Shown here piece after piece: positions 37,870-50,492 of a stretch of DNA of 64,000 nucleotides. Source of the stretch: Fasciola hepatica (lineage: Eukaryota; Platyhelminthes; Trematoda; Plagiorchiida; Fasciolidae); the NCBI GenBank assembly GCA_948099385.1, contig CANUEZ040000107.1:1426001-1490000 (forward strand), written 5' to 3'. The notes below the pieces were generated by a model. The model saw nothing but the letters and a program-made list of their open reading frames with translations. It did no database searches and was not told the DNA's origin. The position numbers were made by a program, and so were the translations under genes. The stretch's first letter is position 1. Each line of letters opens with the position of its first letter.

Positions 37870-38690
37870 TCCAAATGTGTTTCCTTTATTTCTGCTTCAT
37901 TCTTCAAAAGAAGCGCACCCATATAGCCCGCCCTTCCGCAAAAACAGCGGTTTCTCAAAAAATCGGCATTTATAAATTAGTGCTGAAAGCCTTGTGTGGT
38001 GAACTTCATGCACGTATTCGTAATCACGAGTAATATTCGTAATTTTAGTATTTTCGGCCGTCCAAGCATGAAAAGTACTGTGCATGCTAAGAAAGGTCAC
38101 ACAAATCTAGATACCAAGCTATCAATACAGCACCAACATGGACAGAATCTAGTTGTATATGTTTTTTATTGCTAACTTCTTGATGCAAGTAGTATCTATA
38201 GACAAATGGGCCAATTTTCTCGGAAGTAAAGTGCGACTGGCTCACATAAAATTACCAGCTAATCACCGCTGTTTATCTCGGTGGACAAGTCTAAAAGAGG
38301 TATTCACACAAATTATATTGTTGTGAATTCCTAAGTTTTATTTTACATACTGCATCAAAAACAAGGAAAGAAGAACTTGTTGCGAGGAAATAATACGTCA
38401 CGGGAGTTTCGACGAAACGTGTGTCGCTGAAGTTAGACAAACCGTTGATAGCCACACTGGATAGCCTGAGAGCCCAGTTCAGTTCATTTCAGTAAACCAA
38501 CAACCTCGTACTTCCGTTCTATGGTTTTTATTGCTAAACCGCAACAACGTCCAACCCAGGGTCGAACGAATTTAATCGTCAAGTGCGAAAGAGCCAAAAA
38601 AGTAATAAGCGGAAATCACGAAGACAAGAAAAGAACCCGAAAGCAACTACGCCACTGACCTCGACACCTAAACCCCGGAACTTAATATCT
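37870..38690. other. No gene recognised
   Basis: Between two RTE copies. Part may be the 3' tail of copy B. Confidence 0.35.
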
Positions 38691-38699
38691 CCAACTATA

Positions 38700-40370
38700 A
38701 GGTGATCGGGTCTTGTGCAGCACAAATCGTGGGTCCCACGCATACTACTTGGCTAAGTCCACTGGTCAAGTTTTCATACCATTTTATCAACGTCGATCTA
38801 CCTTCCAACTCCTACCTGCATCGGAAAACTGCACACACCGAGGAAGTCTACCGACGAGCATGCGTAATGCAAGTCCCAAACATATTAAACTGTTTAGATT
38901 CACTGCTTGTTCCGTTGACTAGTCAATTGCATCCAACACCTGACACCTAATCTTGTCATTTCTGGTGCCATGTTCCCACTATATTCGAGCAGTATTATGG
39001 GGGCATCAATGTTTAAACACCGACAGTATTCGTCTATTTTCTAACATTGACTGCCATGTTTCCGAGCCGCATAAAATAACAGATCTAACGGCCGCAGTTT
39101 CCATCCGACCGTTGTTAGACAACAAAATGCCACATCGATGCCACAGATGATTGAGGTTGGCAAATGTCAACCGCACCTTTTGTATACGCAACGATGCTTT
39201 ATCCGATATATGTTCACCTGGTGAGATGTAAAGGCCTAAGTAAAAAAAAAGTATCCATTTGAGGACACAAAGACAAGGTCTGGTGTAAAGGCAGCCCAGT
39301 CCAGCAGCAGCCTTTTATACCTTGAAGGCGTAAAACACATCCCAAAGATTGCTATGCTGTTTTCTAGACTATCTAGCGAAACTTTCAGCTTAGTTGGATA
39401 TTCTTTAGGAAGATCAGCCTTGCCGCATTCTAATTACAAAACTGAAGAAGAAGAAGAAGAAGAAGAAGAAAAGCGATAGAAGGCAACCATGACAAAAACC
39501 ACCTGTCGTGGTGAACTCGGGTGAAAGATCTCCATAAGCAAGAACTCGGCATCGGCTGTTGGGCTACAAGGATTGGAAGAAATAAATATATTTCTCTGGC
39601 ACAACCTTGAATGAGGAGCAGGGCCAAGGAGCTGGGTGGTCGACTGAATTGGACTCCGCTTTCAGATCAAGAAAGACGAAGATTGTGGGCCTGCAAAGTA
39701 CGTGTCTGTGCTCTAAAATTTTTCAAAGAGTAAAAGTATAGTCGATACAGCTCTGACCATGTCTGAAACCGGCTTGATTCTCATGCGTACATATTTCTTG
39801 GGCGCTGGATAAGCGGCGGAGAATAATCCTGGTGAGCAGTTTGGACTCGAAGCTTACCAAGCTAATTTCTCTGTGGTTTTCACAATAAGATCTCTCTTCT
39901 TCCTTACGGCATAACCGGCTCTTCACCCACCTTTCCCTGGGAATCTGTTCCCTAACCCAGATTACCCGGAGGAGTTTTGTTAACTTCGAAACCAAAGCTT
40001 CGTCTCCATCCTTGAAAAGAGATAAAGACAATCCATCCGTTCCAGCGGCTTCACGCCTCTTCAGGTGACCTGTTTCCCGGACAACCTCCGTTTCTGATAA
40101 AGGAGTGATATTTGCCTGAATCTTTTCTGTTGCGCGTACATAAAGATGGTGCACTATAGAAGTAGACCAACTGAACTGTTCCTTGAAGCTCTCCACCCAA
40201 CGGTGCCGATTATGTCCCTGAAAATGAATCAGTAATCCGTCAGATCCCTCTATTAGCTCACTTATAGCAGATTTCCGTGAACCGATACTTCTAATCAACT
40301 GGTAAAGATGGCGACTGCTACCATCAGATACTAAACCTTTCGGCTCAGAAGTCTTCACTGCTGGTTCGAT
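38700..40370 (-). mobile_element. RTE-like non-LTR retrotransposon, copy B (RT domain)
   Basis: Minus strand. A 211-codon open frame at 40358-39723 holds RT motifs: REAAGTDGLSLSLFKDG, ENHREISLVSFESKLLTRII and ENQAGFRHGQSCIDYTFTL. After a (GAA)n interruption at 39445-39471 the palm and C-terminal part continue: LDSLENSIAIFGMCFTPSRY, then VRLTFANLNHLWHRCGI and AAVRSVILCGSETW at 39191-39006. The order and motifs are those of the family in copies A and C. The endonuclease is missing. Inactive. Confidence 0.8.
39445..39471. repeat. (GAA)n microsatellite
   Basis: Nine GAA units inside the RTE copy. Confidence 0.9.
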
Positions 40371-40379
40371 TCTCAGAGA

Positions 40380-41150
40380 AGACTTGGTGGATATGCACTA
40401 CTGATGACTCCTAACAGGCCGGATGAAATAGCTATGCAGTTTTTTATGGTTTTTATTGATGAGTTGATAGTTGCGTGATGAACCATTTCATAATAGGTGT
40501 TTGTGGAAAGAGCTAAAGAAACGGTCTAGAAATTTATAAATTATGAATGTCACAATACTAGTCATCATTATTTTACTTACGTCTAGTTACCCTTCATCAA
40601 GCAGCATCACTCCAGTCAGGATATGCCATAGATTTTGGTCTCATAAACGTGAAGTTCCACAAATCTATTTTACTTCAACGATAACAAAGTTGAAGGCAAG
40701 GGAGAATTGACCGCAAGTTTCATATACACGATGTCTACTGGTCAGTCATGAGTCTGGGCACCGAATAAACTTGCAAGGTGTATTCATAAAACAGTAAATA
40801 TATCAAATAAAAAAGACGAAGGTCACATTCTTAAAAATGTTGAAATTCTTTTGGAAAAGACAAAAGTCAATTCAGGGGGAGTACTATACAGACGATCTCA
40901 AAAAAAAGCTACAATTCGGATGAAGCCAATTAAACAGCGTAAAATTTTAGAGGACAGGCTGCCAATACTGATCTCAATGTAGGATCAAGTGGCCAGATCA
41001 ATTTGCTGATAACAGCTGGAAATGTGATCGGATTCAAACAAGTGTGAATAAAAGGGATCAGATTTATACTAGAAATGGAAGAGTAATATTTCTTCAAAGT
41101 GATTCATCATGTGGTACTAGTGCCCAACCATGGAACTGGCAAACGCCATA
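40380..41150. other. No gene recognised
   Basis: AT-rich; nothing supportable. Confidence 0.4.
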
Positions 41151-41157
41151 TATCATG

Positions 41158-41745
41158 GACAGTGTTCTTTCGTTGGGGGAGCAGTGTAGTGCATTGGCAG
41201 AGACCGCCATTCCCATTCTCCCTGATGTAAGTGTTGGTACCTGCTTATACACTTACTGGGCTTCGGCTCATCGGGTTTCCGTTCTTTCTATGCCTTTGAA
41301 GATCGTGTACGTGCAACCCCCACGAAAGAGCGCTGCATTCAGCGCATCCGGCGGCCCGGCTCGTCTGTGCCCGTGTCGAACCACCGTCGTTTTTATTGTC
41401 ATCGTCGTCGTTTCCGCTGTGTCGTGGGCGAAATCTTTACCGCGTTACATTTGGCATCGCGGGCAGGATATGCTAGTTGTTGCCTCTGTGAGGTCCCAGT
41501 CGGTTGCCTACTCCGTGAATCGCATTAGTAGAGAGCACTGAGGACAGGGTTCTTTCGTCGTGTATGAGCAGGTACCAACACTTACATCAGGGAGAATGAG
41601 AACGGCGGTCTCTGCCGATGCGTTACACTGCTCTCCCCAACGAAAGAACACCGTCCTCAGTGTTCTCTACTCGTGCGACTCACGGAGTAGGCAACCGACT
41701 GGGACCGCACACAGGCAACAACCAGCACATCCTGCCCGTGACGCT
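41158..41745. repeat. Compound inverted repeat, GC-rich
   Basis: Segment A (41160-41256, GTTCTTTCGTTGGGGGAGCA onward) recurs inverted at 41561-41655. Segment B (41458-41557, GGGCAGGATATGCTAGTTGT onward) recurs inverted at 41646-41745. The right half is therefore an inverted, contiguous B-A unit. The left half carries A, a gap of about 200 bp, then B with the first bases of another A. The palindrome centre is near 41559. A 165-codon plus-strand frame across it has no recognisable domain and is probably fortuitous. The structure looks like nested copies of a non-autonomous repeat. Confidence 0.75.
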
Positions 41746-41759
41746 TGGTGCACATCTCA

Positions 41760-42595
41760 AAAGATTTCCTTTGAGGACCGTGTTACCTGAGACCTGTAAG
41801 ATTTGGGAGGTTCAAAATTCATCATGAAGCACTGAAATCCTGGGTTGAACTGTAATCACCTTCAACCTTATTATCTCCTCAACAGACTAATCTCAAGTAT
41901 CCATCTCCTGGAATGGTGTGTCCGTAAATTACGTTGGCCGAGGGAAAATCAAAATAAAATTCGGAAAGGCAACTTCTAGATTTTTAAACCATAGGCATCT
42001 GTCGGTAGTATTAATATACTCGAATACCCTGTGCGATGAATTATTTCGTGCTACTGGAGTCCGTGACAGTTGTTTCCGATTGTAACTAATTTTAGCTTCG
42101 ATTTACCTCAGACAGCTACGCCGGATAAGCAAACAAAACCGGCTTTCCTTCCTCGACTCGTACCGACAGTCAATATGCAGAAATTCTGCTATCGAAAAAG
42201 TCGTTTTGTGGTTACATTTATTGAAAAAATCACGGAACAATGGGTGACACCAACACAATCAGCCAGAAGAAACAATTTTGCATAGACAAACTAACAGGGA
42301 AAAAATGTAAAGAGATGCGCCCACGCTTTGGGGTCTTATAAACACACACACACACGTAGACACATCTTTGAAGATTAACCGTTATGGAGCAAACAGTTTG
42401 GTGTTTCGACATGAACTGAAAATTCTGATGAGTAGCGCAAAACAAGTCGCGCGAGCACAGAATAGAGTATGGATTGACATATTGGGCCAAGAAATACAAG
42501 CTAATCGTACTTATTCTTGGCACATTTGTTTACCGCGGACAGCGTTGTTTTATGCCTCCCGTTTCCTCTCACACCTGAATGATTCGAGTCACCGT

Positions 42596-42646
<51 letters not shown>

Positions 42647-43325
42647 CACATGCACATCAAGCCTCCGTACGAGCAGCTCGTGAGCGACAGAAAGATGGAG
42701 GTATGAAGTTTGGGGGGATGGAGAAATGCGGTGACAGGTGCATGTTATCGTATGTTTACAAATGCCGACTGTTCCATTTCGGAATGGAACATTCAGATCT
42801 GATTTGTGTTCTGTCAATCTGCACAGAAAGATTAGATTAATTAAAATTGCACGGAATTTTTCTACTAGTAAGGTAAGCTGCTGTTTATGGAGCAGTAACA
42901 AGTGTACAAACATGCAATAATTTATTGAGTAAATAATTCTAATCTGATGACCTCTCAACGTCTCTTGAAAAAAATTGACACGTATTTTCCTCAGTCAGAA
43001 ATATTGTATATTTGAAGTTCCGTGCTAGTTCATAACTGCAATGAGTCTTGTAAGTTAAAAAGCGTGAGGCTGCAACAAAGTAATTCTGTAATGGATCAAA
43101 AGTAGAACTCCCTTGTATACATTTTATCCAAGTAAGATATCCGTAATCACTGGATTTTCAGAATCACACTGGTTATCCGGGTCAATAATGTTTGTCAGAT
43201 AGATGAATGGTATAAATATCGCTTTTAGCGAATTCCATCAAATATTCAGTAAAGTGGAAAATATTTAGACCAAAATAAACAAAGCCACATAGTTCAGGTC
43301 GCATTAAGTACCTTCAACCGACACG
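41760..43325. other. No gene recognised; CA microsatellites
   Basis: Holds (CA)n at 42344-42356 and a long (CA)n at 42597-42645. Frames across them are repeat artefacts. Confidence 0.5.
42597..42645. repeat. (CA)n microsatellite
   Basis: About 24 CA units followed by a CATGCA variant. Confidence 0.95.
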
Positions 43326-43331
43326 GGTTAC

Positions 43332-43582
43332 CGTGGACAAAACCATAGTTCATCTTGGTACACCTCTATCCAGCCACCGCTGACATAATCTAAATTGCAG
43401 AGTAAGCTTGGCCTTGGTTTTGTAATGAGCACTAGACCAAACATTCTGGTCACTAAAACTCCGTTGTAATTTCCGAGACATGAGAATGCTTCGAATTCCT
43501 TTCTCTGATGTGGTACGTATTTAAACTCTTCGTTGGATAGCTGTGTTCTCACTGAACCACAGTTCACTGCGAAAATAGTCAC
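43332..43582 (-). CDS. Candidate internal exon, cysteine-containing extracellular segment
   Basis: Minus-strand block with acceptor choices at 43583 (tatgaatgaatag) or 43567 (tattttcgcag) and a donor (CCACG|GTAACC). It is open throughout and encodes NCGSVRTQLSNEEFKYVPH, FEAFSCLG and GGWIEVYQDELWFCPR. Four cysteines and no lysine-rich runs suggest an extracellular, disulphide-bonded segment. The last stretch faintly recalls the G.(V)EVY...W..C pattern of SRCR domains, which is too weak for a call. Confidence 0.4.
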
Positions 43583-43589
43583 CTATTCA

Positions 43590-44370
43590 TTCATAACTAT
43601 GAATAACTATTTAGATGAATATTTTACAAGCTTTACGTGAAAATATCACTGGAAAGACGGGAGTTCTAGCTGGCGAATTAAACCCTGCGTGGAAGCCTCT
43701 TGATAACAGGTCAAATTTATGCTGAATAAGTGCTTGTTTCTGCGAAGTGATTGAGATTCATTAGATGATTACTACGCAAAGATTTACCTGCATAAAGGCC
43801 GGAGGCTGAAGCTGCATTGAGGTGTGCGGTGATCAATGTAATTTCTTCATGATTTTATGATTTCTTTGCAGTTCCTCAGTTACTCGGACAAACCCGTCGT
43901 TCAGTTTCGATACGCTACGATTTTGTCGACCATATGTTGTCCCAACACTGTTTACCGTGAATAATATGCGGTAGTATATTCTTCTGGATCTTCATAGTAG
44001 TGAAACTTTCTTGTTTGTATTGCGCTAGCATTTATCAGCTCGAAAACCATGGGATCATCAAAATATCCACGCTAATGTGGCCATCATGCAAGAATCATAC
44101 GTCTGAGACGACCCGAAGTTATCTCTCCGCTCGATCAACCACAATTTAAACGGTAATTGTTATACATTAATCTTATTGACAATAAGTATACTTTTTCGAA
44201 CACACTCAGGTTACTTCCACCTTATTGAAGCTGCATCCTGTAGAGTGGCTTAAAAAAAACCAGCACCTGTTCATTGATAGCAAACATCAACTTATTGAAA
44301 GTTACCAGCCTAAATAATTGGTTAAATCTGGCGCTTTCCGTGATTATTATCTACAACCTATTTTTCACAG
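43590..44370. other. No gene recognised
   Basis: Probable intronic or intergenic sequence. Confidence 0.4.
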
Positions 44371-44533
44371 CTGCCAAAGTCACCCAAAAGCGTCAGCCCA
44401 AATGTAAAACTGCAATGCGCCCTACAAAATGCTGCGTAATCTTTGTTTATAATGAAATACATAGCCATCAGAAAAAGCGGCCGGTGAAAAAAATTATTCT
44501 GAGGGATCTGACATCAGCCAACTCTCTCTCTCG
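44371..44533 (+). CDS. Candidate internal exon, weakly polypeptide GalNAc-transferase-like
   Basis: Plus-strand block with a strong acceptor (acctatttttcacag) and a strong donor (TCTCTCG|GTATGT), open throughout. It encodes KRQPKCKTAMRPTKCCVIFV, YNEIHS, then KKIILRDLTSANSLSR. The order CK...P..VI.V.(H)NE..S...+.IIL.D..S is that of the start of the catalytic domain of polypeptide N-acetylgalactosaminyltransferases, but the LLRTV.SV.. segment is absent. It is either a diverged or degenerate relative, or a chance likeness. The exon itself is better supported than its identity. Confidence 0.35.
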
Positions 44534-44539
44534 GTATGT

Positions 44540-46845
44540 AGATGTGAACACATAGCTTGTTTACTGGTTCTGACTAGCATACGACAATAGAGCCACATTT
44601 ATATAAGTGTTTTGCAGCCAGCTTGGAAACCGTGACCTATAGGGTTGAAATTCGTCAATGATGACCGCTAGATCGCCGTCGGCATCACATATGAGCGGAC
44701 ATTGTGACTGTCAATGAACGACGTTTGCGATGGCGAATTTGTTTGTACTTGTGTTCTGTCGCTCACTAGCAGCGATTTCTGGCGCATGGATCAAATCGCC
44801 TGGACAACAACGGTTCCCAATAAAATCGCAACTCCAAACCACTAAATTTTTGGCAGAACAAACAAATTGAATCCAATCTGAACCGACCACGCAACACCAG
44901 CGTTGGACGAGTTAGCCTCTTAGGGATTCGTGCATCCAATCCGAACAAATGAAACAGGAACAAGATTTATCTACCATCAGAGTCCTTTATTTAGTTTATC
45001 GGACGATCTTCACAAAAACGGTGCCATAACAGAAGGACTGCAAAACATTATACCGTTTGCTGACTAAGATCGCACCAAAATGCATCTCACCATATAACCT
45101 TCTAAGGGTGACCTAGGTGTGGTGGCGGACGACTTAAATGGTTCATCGTCGACTGATATGAGCGGATGGCTATTGCGTCTGAGGTGCAAGGTTCGAAGAC
45201 TGTCACCGGTAGTTCACTTGGATGATAAATATCGCCAGAATTTCCCCTCCCCTCCATTTCATTTCCACAACTGATGATTTATGTTGGGGGGTGTTTTAAC
45301 ATTTGCGGGTTCTTAGCAATCCGGGTGGACAAATTTGCCCAAATTCCCAGTGGTCAGCTCGATACAGATACCACCTGATTGATCCTCCAATAAATTCAAT
45401 GAATATTTTATGAATTTGTCAACACGCATGTGATATTATGTGGACTAAAACCTAAGGGGATTGTGAACTAACTATTCAGCTTCAAAGCAGACGAACACAC
45501 TAGACAAGATAGCCTGACTGTTCTCGACAGTGGACTTCCAAGTCCGCACTATTCACGTGTGCGCATGTGGTCGTCATTGGATAACAGAATCAGTGAGGAT
45601 GGCACGAGGCACTTGACTGTGCCTCAAGAATTGGACTTTGCTATTCCACTCATGAATTGGGAAAATAAAAATACAATCCTTCGGGATCAGGTAAGAAGCA
45701 GTTTAAAATTACCATCTGCTATTCATCAGGCACATTAAAAATCGGAGATTACTGCGAGTAGGTAGATGAAACATTTTTCAATTTGAAAACTTCTATCCAG
45801 CCATGCATGGCAATAGAACAAGTTAACTTTCTGATGTCTTTGTGATAGAAATGGAAGCCACAAATTATCATACAGAATAGGTACAGAGGAGGGCGCGGAC
45901 ATATATATATATATATCCAAGCATAAATGTCACGGTTCACTATAATGTATCGCATGTGAATCGGAGAATAGAGGAAGAATTGCAACTTATTACTTAGAAA
46001 TTGAAGACAAAAAACGAATAGGAAATGGCTCATTTTTCTTATCGATTGAGCGCGATTTTTTCTTGAAAGTGTAACGTGGATTCTTTTATGGAAATGACAG
46101 CTGACAGATATTCACTGCCAAAGAGCAAAATGCGAGAAATTACATTAAAAGGCGGAGAATAGCCTTTCTCACGGGCCGTGCAACAGGAATCGGACATGAA
46201 TACTTCCGGGTATGACAAAGGGAACGTGACCAGAATAAAACATTTCAAAAGATTTTCCTATGGCGATTGCGCTATTATTCCGATATTGAACAAAAAGCGT
46301 TCTAAATTGATGTGAAAGCAGTGGTCCAACAGTTTCCATCAAAGACCAGTATTTTGACGCCCTGTCTTTATAACTATCCTACGTCTGCCAACTTTTCCAT
46401 TCGCTGTTAAACAAACGATACTTAGCAAATGAACACATTTGTATTTAGTACCGGTAGATCTTTGTTTGAAGAGACCTAACAGAGAGGTTCCCTTTGGTAA
46501 TGTTTCGTCACAGTACTTAAACTGGACAAGCCTGTACCCATAGCTGTACAGATTCGTCACATTCCGTGGGGTGATGCTGAGTGGACGAGATAATTATCGG
46601 ATCACATAAGGGTTCGCACGGATTTCAGACCGAGAGACGAGGTTAGGTTTCCGGTTCGAGTTCGAGACCCACTGCGAGGGGTCGGTAGACGAGCACTGCA
46701 CAGTTACTGATCCCTAAAAGGTCAGATGAAACGGCTTGGTGCAGTGCTCCCGTTTATTTCAAGGGTTTAAACGTTCAGACTGCATGATAAATCACTTTAT
46801 ATGTAAATATAATCTCCAAATTATATCCTTATCGTTCTTTCAACT
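44540..46845. other. No gene recognised; short (AT)n at 45900-45917
   Basis: A tRNA-B-box-like GGTTCGA motif occurs near 45195 and another near 46655; they may be SINE fragments. No exon seen. Confidence 0.35.
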
Positions 46846-46848
46846 GCA

Positions 46849-47140
46849 GAATACAGTTGTGATGTTTCGAAGAAACCAAATCCGTTATTCACGAAAGCAA
46901 CGCAGCGTTGATAGAGGGCGTGGCGGGTTTTTCATCAGACTGCGAACTCTCTACATAAAAGCCACAAAAGCCCATAAAGAGCAATGTGGCGTGCGCGAAT
47001 TTGGCCCGTCCCTAAGTAAGGCCATTGCCTCTTACCTCTTACTCAGATATCCTGAGTGGGGTAGGACTCATTACGACGCGCTGGGCATCGTCGACTGGCA
47101 GGCCGCCACCGAGAAGTGGTACGAACCGCTCATTCGGTGA
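46849..47140 (+). CDS. Candidate exon in a GC-rich island, product unknown
   Basis: Follows a strong acceptor (cgttctttcaactgcag) and runs to TGA with the frame FRRNQIRYSRKQRSVDRG, then SKAIASYLLLRYPEWGRT and DWQAATEKWYEPLIR. Base composition is clearly richer in GC than its neighbours and stays so to about 47.35 kb, where the other strand is also open. It could be part of a repeat rather than a host gene. Confidence 0.25.
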
Positions 47141-47149
47141 TCGGCTCCC

Positions 47150-47690
47150 AAAACGAACTTCCTGTCGCCCGACAGGTAGCACTTGGTTGTGCACGGGCTA
47201 GAGTTGCAGCTTCGAAGAAAAAGGTGAGTCACACCGGGGGACGCCACTCCGTACCTAATTCCCAAGACCCTCCATGAACAGTTCCCCCAGCATACGCCAC
47301 TAACGGGCGGGTGCCATTTGGGACCTCCATGAAGCGGGCTCATCCTCTCACAGGAGCTAGCCATATAAAAGTAAATTATTCACCAAAGGAAAACCACGGC
47401 ATTCTAGTTTCTTCAACGGAACCTCATGCTCACCGAGGTCAGTGATTAACTCAGAGATGATATACAATTCTTCAAATAATTGAGAAAAGTTGATTTGATA
47501 CCATGAGTGTGTAAGTTTCATGCATTTGTGAAAAGGTATGGTATTCAATTGCTAGTTCCGTGTCATCTTTCATGGTCACGGAATGCCTACAGTGCAATAT
47601 ACAAATAAAGGAAACTGACAGTTCCCAAATTCACTGAGTTATGTTCGCAAGTGCATCTAAGGGAATACCCTGATAAACCTAACTTGCCGG
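47150..47690. other. GC-rich stretch, no gene recognised
   Basis: Continuation of the GC-rich block; may be repeat-derived. Confidence 0.35.
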
Positions 47691-47938
47691 GGGAAGCGCA
47701 AATTGACGACGGCTAACCTATAATCCAGTGGAGCTTAATTCACAGAGATCGCATCGTCTGCAACGCAATGTGACCCAGGAAACGCGACCGATATTGAGTG
47801 CGCCAGATGGAAGATCCAAACCAACTACAGGCATTTTATCTGTATTATTATTACGTCTTTCGTCTCCCATGTATGATATTCTGTTGTGCGACAAGATGGG
47901 TCCAAAAGGGGACCCGTGCTCCGACGAAGTCATATCGA

Positions 47939-47972
47939 CTGATGAGGTATCTCAGATCGAAACATCATAGTC
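47939..47972 (+). ncRNA. Hammerhead-ribozyme-like core, copy 2 (different family)
   Basis: Reads CTGATGAG, 11 nt, CGAAAC, then ATCATA and GTC. Stem II can form GGT/ATC (one G-U pair). Stem III would be only two base pairs with a short loop, as in the minimal type I hammerheads reported from retroelements. Stem I pairing with flanking sequence is weak. A TTA/ATT-rich tail at 48029-48043 may mark the end of the host repeat. Confidence 0.4.
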
Positions 47973-48117
47973 AACGAACAGAAGCTTGTGAAAATCGTCA
48001 ACCTGAGCTATTCACACGACCGACATTAGTATTATTATTATAACAATCTTATTTCTGCGAAAGTAGTGTTAACTGAAGTGGGTAAATTTGTTGTCAATGC
48101 AGTAATATCCCTTCTAG

Positions 48118-48231
48118 CTCCATGAAGTCGGAAGAAGTGCCGTCGGGTATACAGAAGACAATTTTAGGTTTTATCAATCTCAGCCACCTGCAACTTCAGA
48201 GTGGCAATCGAATGTACGCTAGTACAATCAG
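48118..48231 (+). CDS. Candidate small exon, product unknown
   Basis: 114-nt block between an acceptor (gtaatatcccttctag) and a consensus donor (ATCAG|GTGAGT). Two of three frames are open or nearly so; one reads SEEVPSGIQKTILGFINLSH onward. Splice sites are good; coding status is unproven. Confidence 0.25.
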
Positions 48232-48239
48232 GTGAGTTA

Positions 48240-50490
48240 TTCTATACGACACACAAACCTGATCGCCAATGCGGAGAGACACAAAGACTCTCGATGTATC
48301 CCTATCATTGATTGAATATGATGGGAGCCATATTAGGACAGAATAAACGGTGCTGCGGATCAGAAGTCAATCTCCAAATCAAGCGCTCAACCTGGTCAAG
48401 CTATGAATGTATCCATAGAACTGCACTGGGCATATTATTCACAAAAAAGGTAGCAGTCTGAGAATAGGCCGACGTGGTCAATCCAAGACACGTACCTAAA
48501 AAACCTCCAAGAACGCGCTTGACCGTGTACCCTGTAAGATGCGGGCTGGGATTCGTCGAATCCCTGATAACTCCAGACGACATAAAGGGAGAAGTGAACA
48601 GTAACGAATTCGTATCCAAATTCTTTCTTTGTCTTCATGACTTTCGCTGCAGCCCATCCGAGCACCTTTTACTCTTGATCAACCGAAAATCCGATTCACG
48701 ATTGGGTGATTCCACGAGACATCAAGAAGAACTGGATCCTCTTTGCGCGACGTCAAAAGACAAAACACTGCACTAATCGCAATCTGAACACAGACATTCT
48801 TAAGAATTGCCTCACACTCACCAACAGGTTTTTCCTTCAAGGGACACCCTCCACATCTGCATTCCAAGATAGGCTGAAATCGATGACTCATTTCAGAAAA
48901 TCATTATCCGAAAATTCCGGCCATAGCTCAGAATAATCAACAAAGAAAAACAGCAATACGGATGAATAGGTACGTGCGCCGCATTAAGAGCCCCTCAATC
49001 TGGCCTACGCCAGTCATACTTATCTTACCGTGTCATGTATAAACTGACATGTTTCGTGTTCACGACCGACAAGATGGCATCTGTCTTCCCAATGTTCTCA
49101 AGAACTGGACTAAGTACACCCAGTACTTAAAGACCCAAGAGTCAGCTGGGAGGTGGCAAATATTTGTTTCCCGTCATCTACCACATGATTTACCACAATG
49201 AAGGTGGCGGAAATCAGTCTCTACTCCTTGGCTGGGAAACAGTACATAGAGAACTGAGCTCTCCTTCGTCAGCAGCCCTCATCCCCAAACTATAGAACAG
49301 CTTTCGGTCCTGCTTGAAAATATCTTTTGTGGACATAATTGAAATCTCACTCGAACGCAGGAATCACCTATCTGATGTACACCGGTTGCATTTGCACAGT
49401 GGACACTGTGGAGTGAGTATATCATTTGAGTCTTTAGAAATCAAACTACTGTGAAACAAAATGTTGTACACCTAACAATCGCTGATCAAAGGAAGTGAGC
49501 ATACCGTCGTACTTCACACACTGATAAAGTTTGAACGGCGACTGAGTGGTCTGAGTACCTCCTGGAAATGTCTATATGGTTTGCTAGTAATTAATGACCC
49601 GCAATGTTTTAATCAACGACAAACTTCTTCAGTCTCGTTAACCGAGAATTTCATTCGACCGAATTCATGTCAATTGGACCGAATGTCAAATATCGAAGAC
49701 CATATTTCGCCAAGACAGTAATAAATACGAAAATAAATATGATTCATTTCACACCAAAATCGACCTCAGCTTCCTTGCTTTAACAATGAACAGATACGTG
49801 CACCCTGGTGTCGATGAACTGCAACTATTCGGATATATGAATGAAGGTGCAGATTATTTGTAAGTGGGAAGTTGTTTGTGGATCGTAGGTCAAAAAGACA
49901 ATTTCGGAACAACCCACAACCCCTGTTCTTGTTCTTAAGATAACTGGAGAGGGCTTGACATTTCCGCTAAGCATCGAAAGGGAACCGACACGGATTATCT
50001 GAACAGCTATTCAGCTTCAATCACGAGTACTTTGCTGAGCAAGAGAGCTCCTAAATGAAATGCGCGGCTCGCCTTGGAGAAGCCAAACACGATGGGGAAC
50101 AGTTCGAGGAGCGATATTGACTACATTATATCCTGGTTTGGGGAACAGTTAAAGGTATTCCATTCCCACTGAACTAACATCAAACTCGATTGCTCAACAA
50201 TCTAGTCCATTTCATTCTGGTTAGAGTCATGTGTAAAAACTATGATCATTCAGCCTACCATGTGTGGTTCTCTGTGCTCTATGCTAGGTGATTAACACAG
50301 TCGTGCAAAGTTCCCTTCTGAGCCAACATAAGCTTTTAAATAAACACCACATTATTAATTCTATTCCGAATGAACGCTGAGATGGAGCCGTGAACTAGAC
50401 TGGCTTCACAATCACTCGATCATGCACACAGAACACAAAAGTGGTACACGCGTCTGGTGAGTTCAGCGAGATCGACCTCCGCAGAAAACA
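48240..50490. other. No gene recognised apart from one possible small exon
   Basis: A possible exon lies at 49764-49859 (acceptor cgacctcag, donor TTATTT|GTAAGT), reading MNRYVHPGVDELQLFGYMNE. Too short to support on its own. Confidence 0.3.
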
Positions 50491-50492
50491 TT

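Noticed and set aside
42368..42958. Open frames of 112 and 129 codons on opposite strands
   Set aside because: Both depend on the (CA)n repeat, giving Thr-His and Cys-Val runs; no domain.
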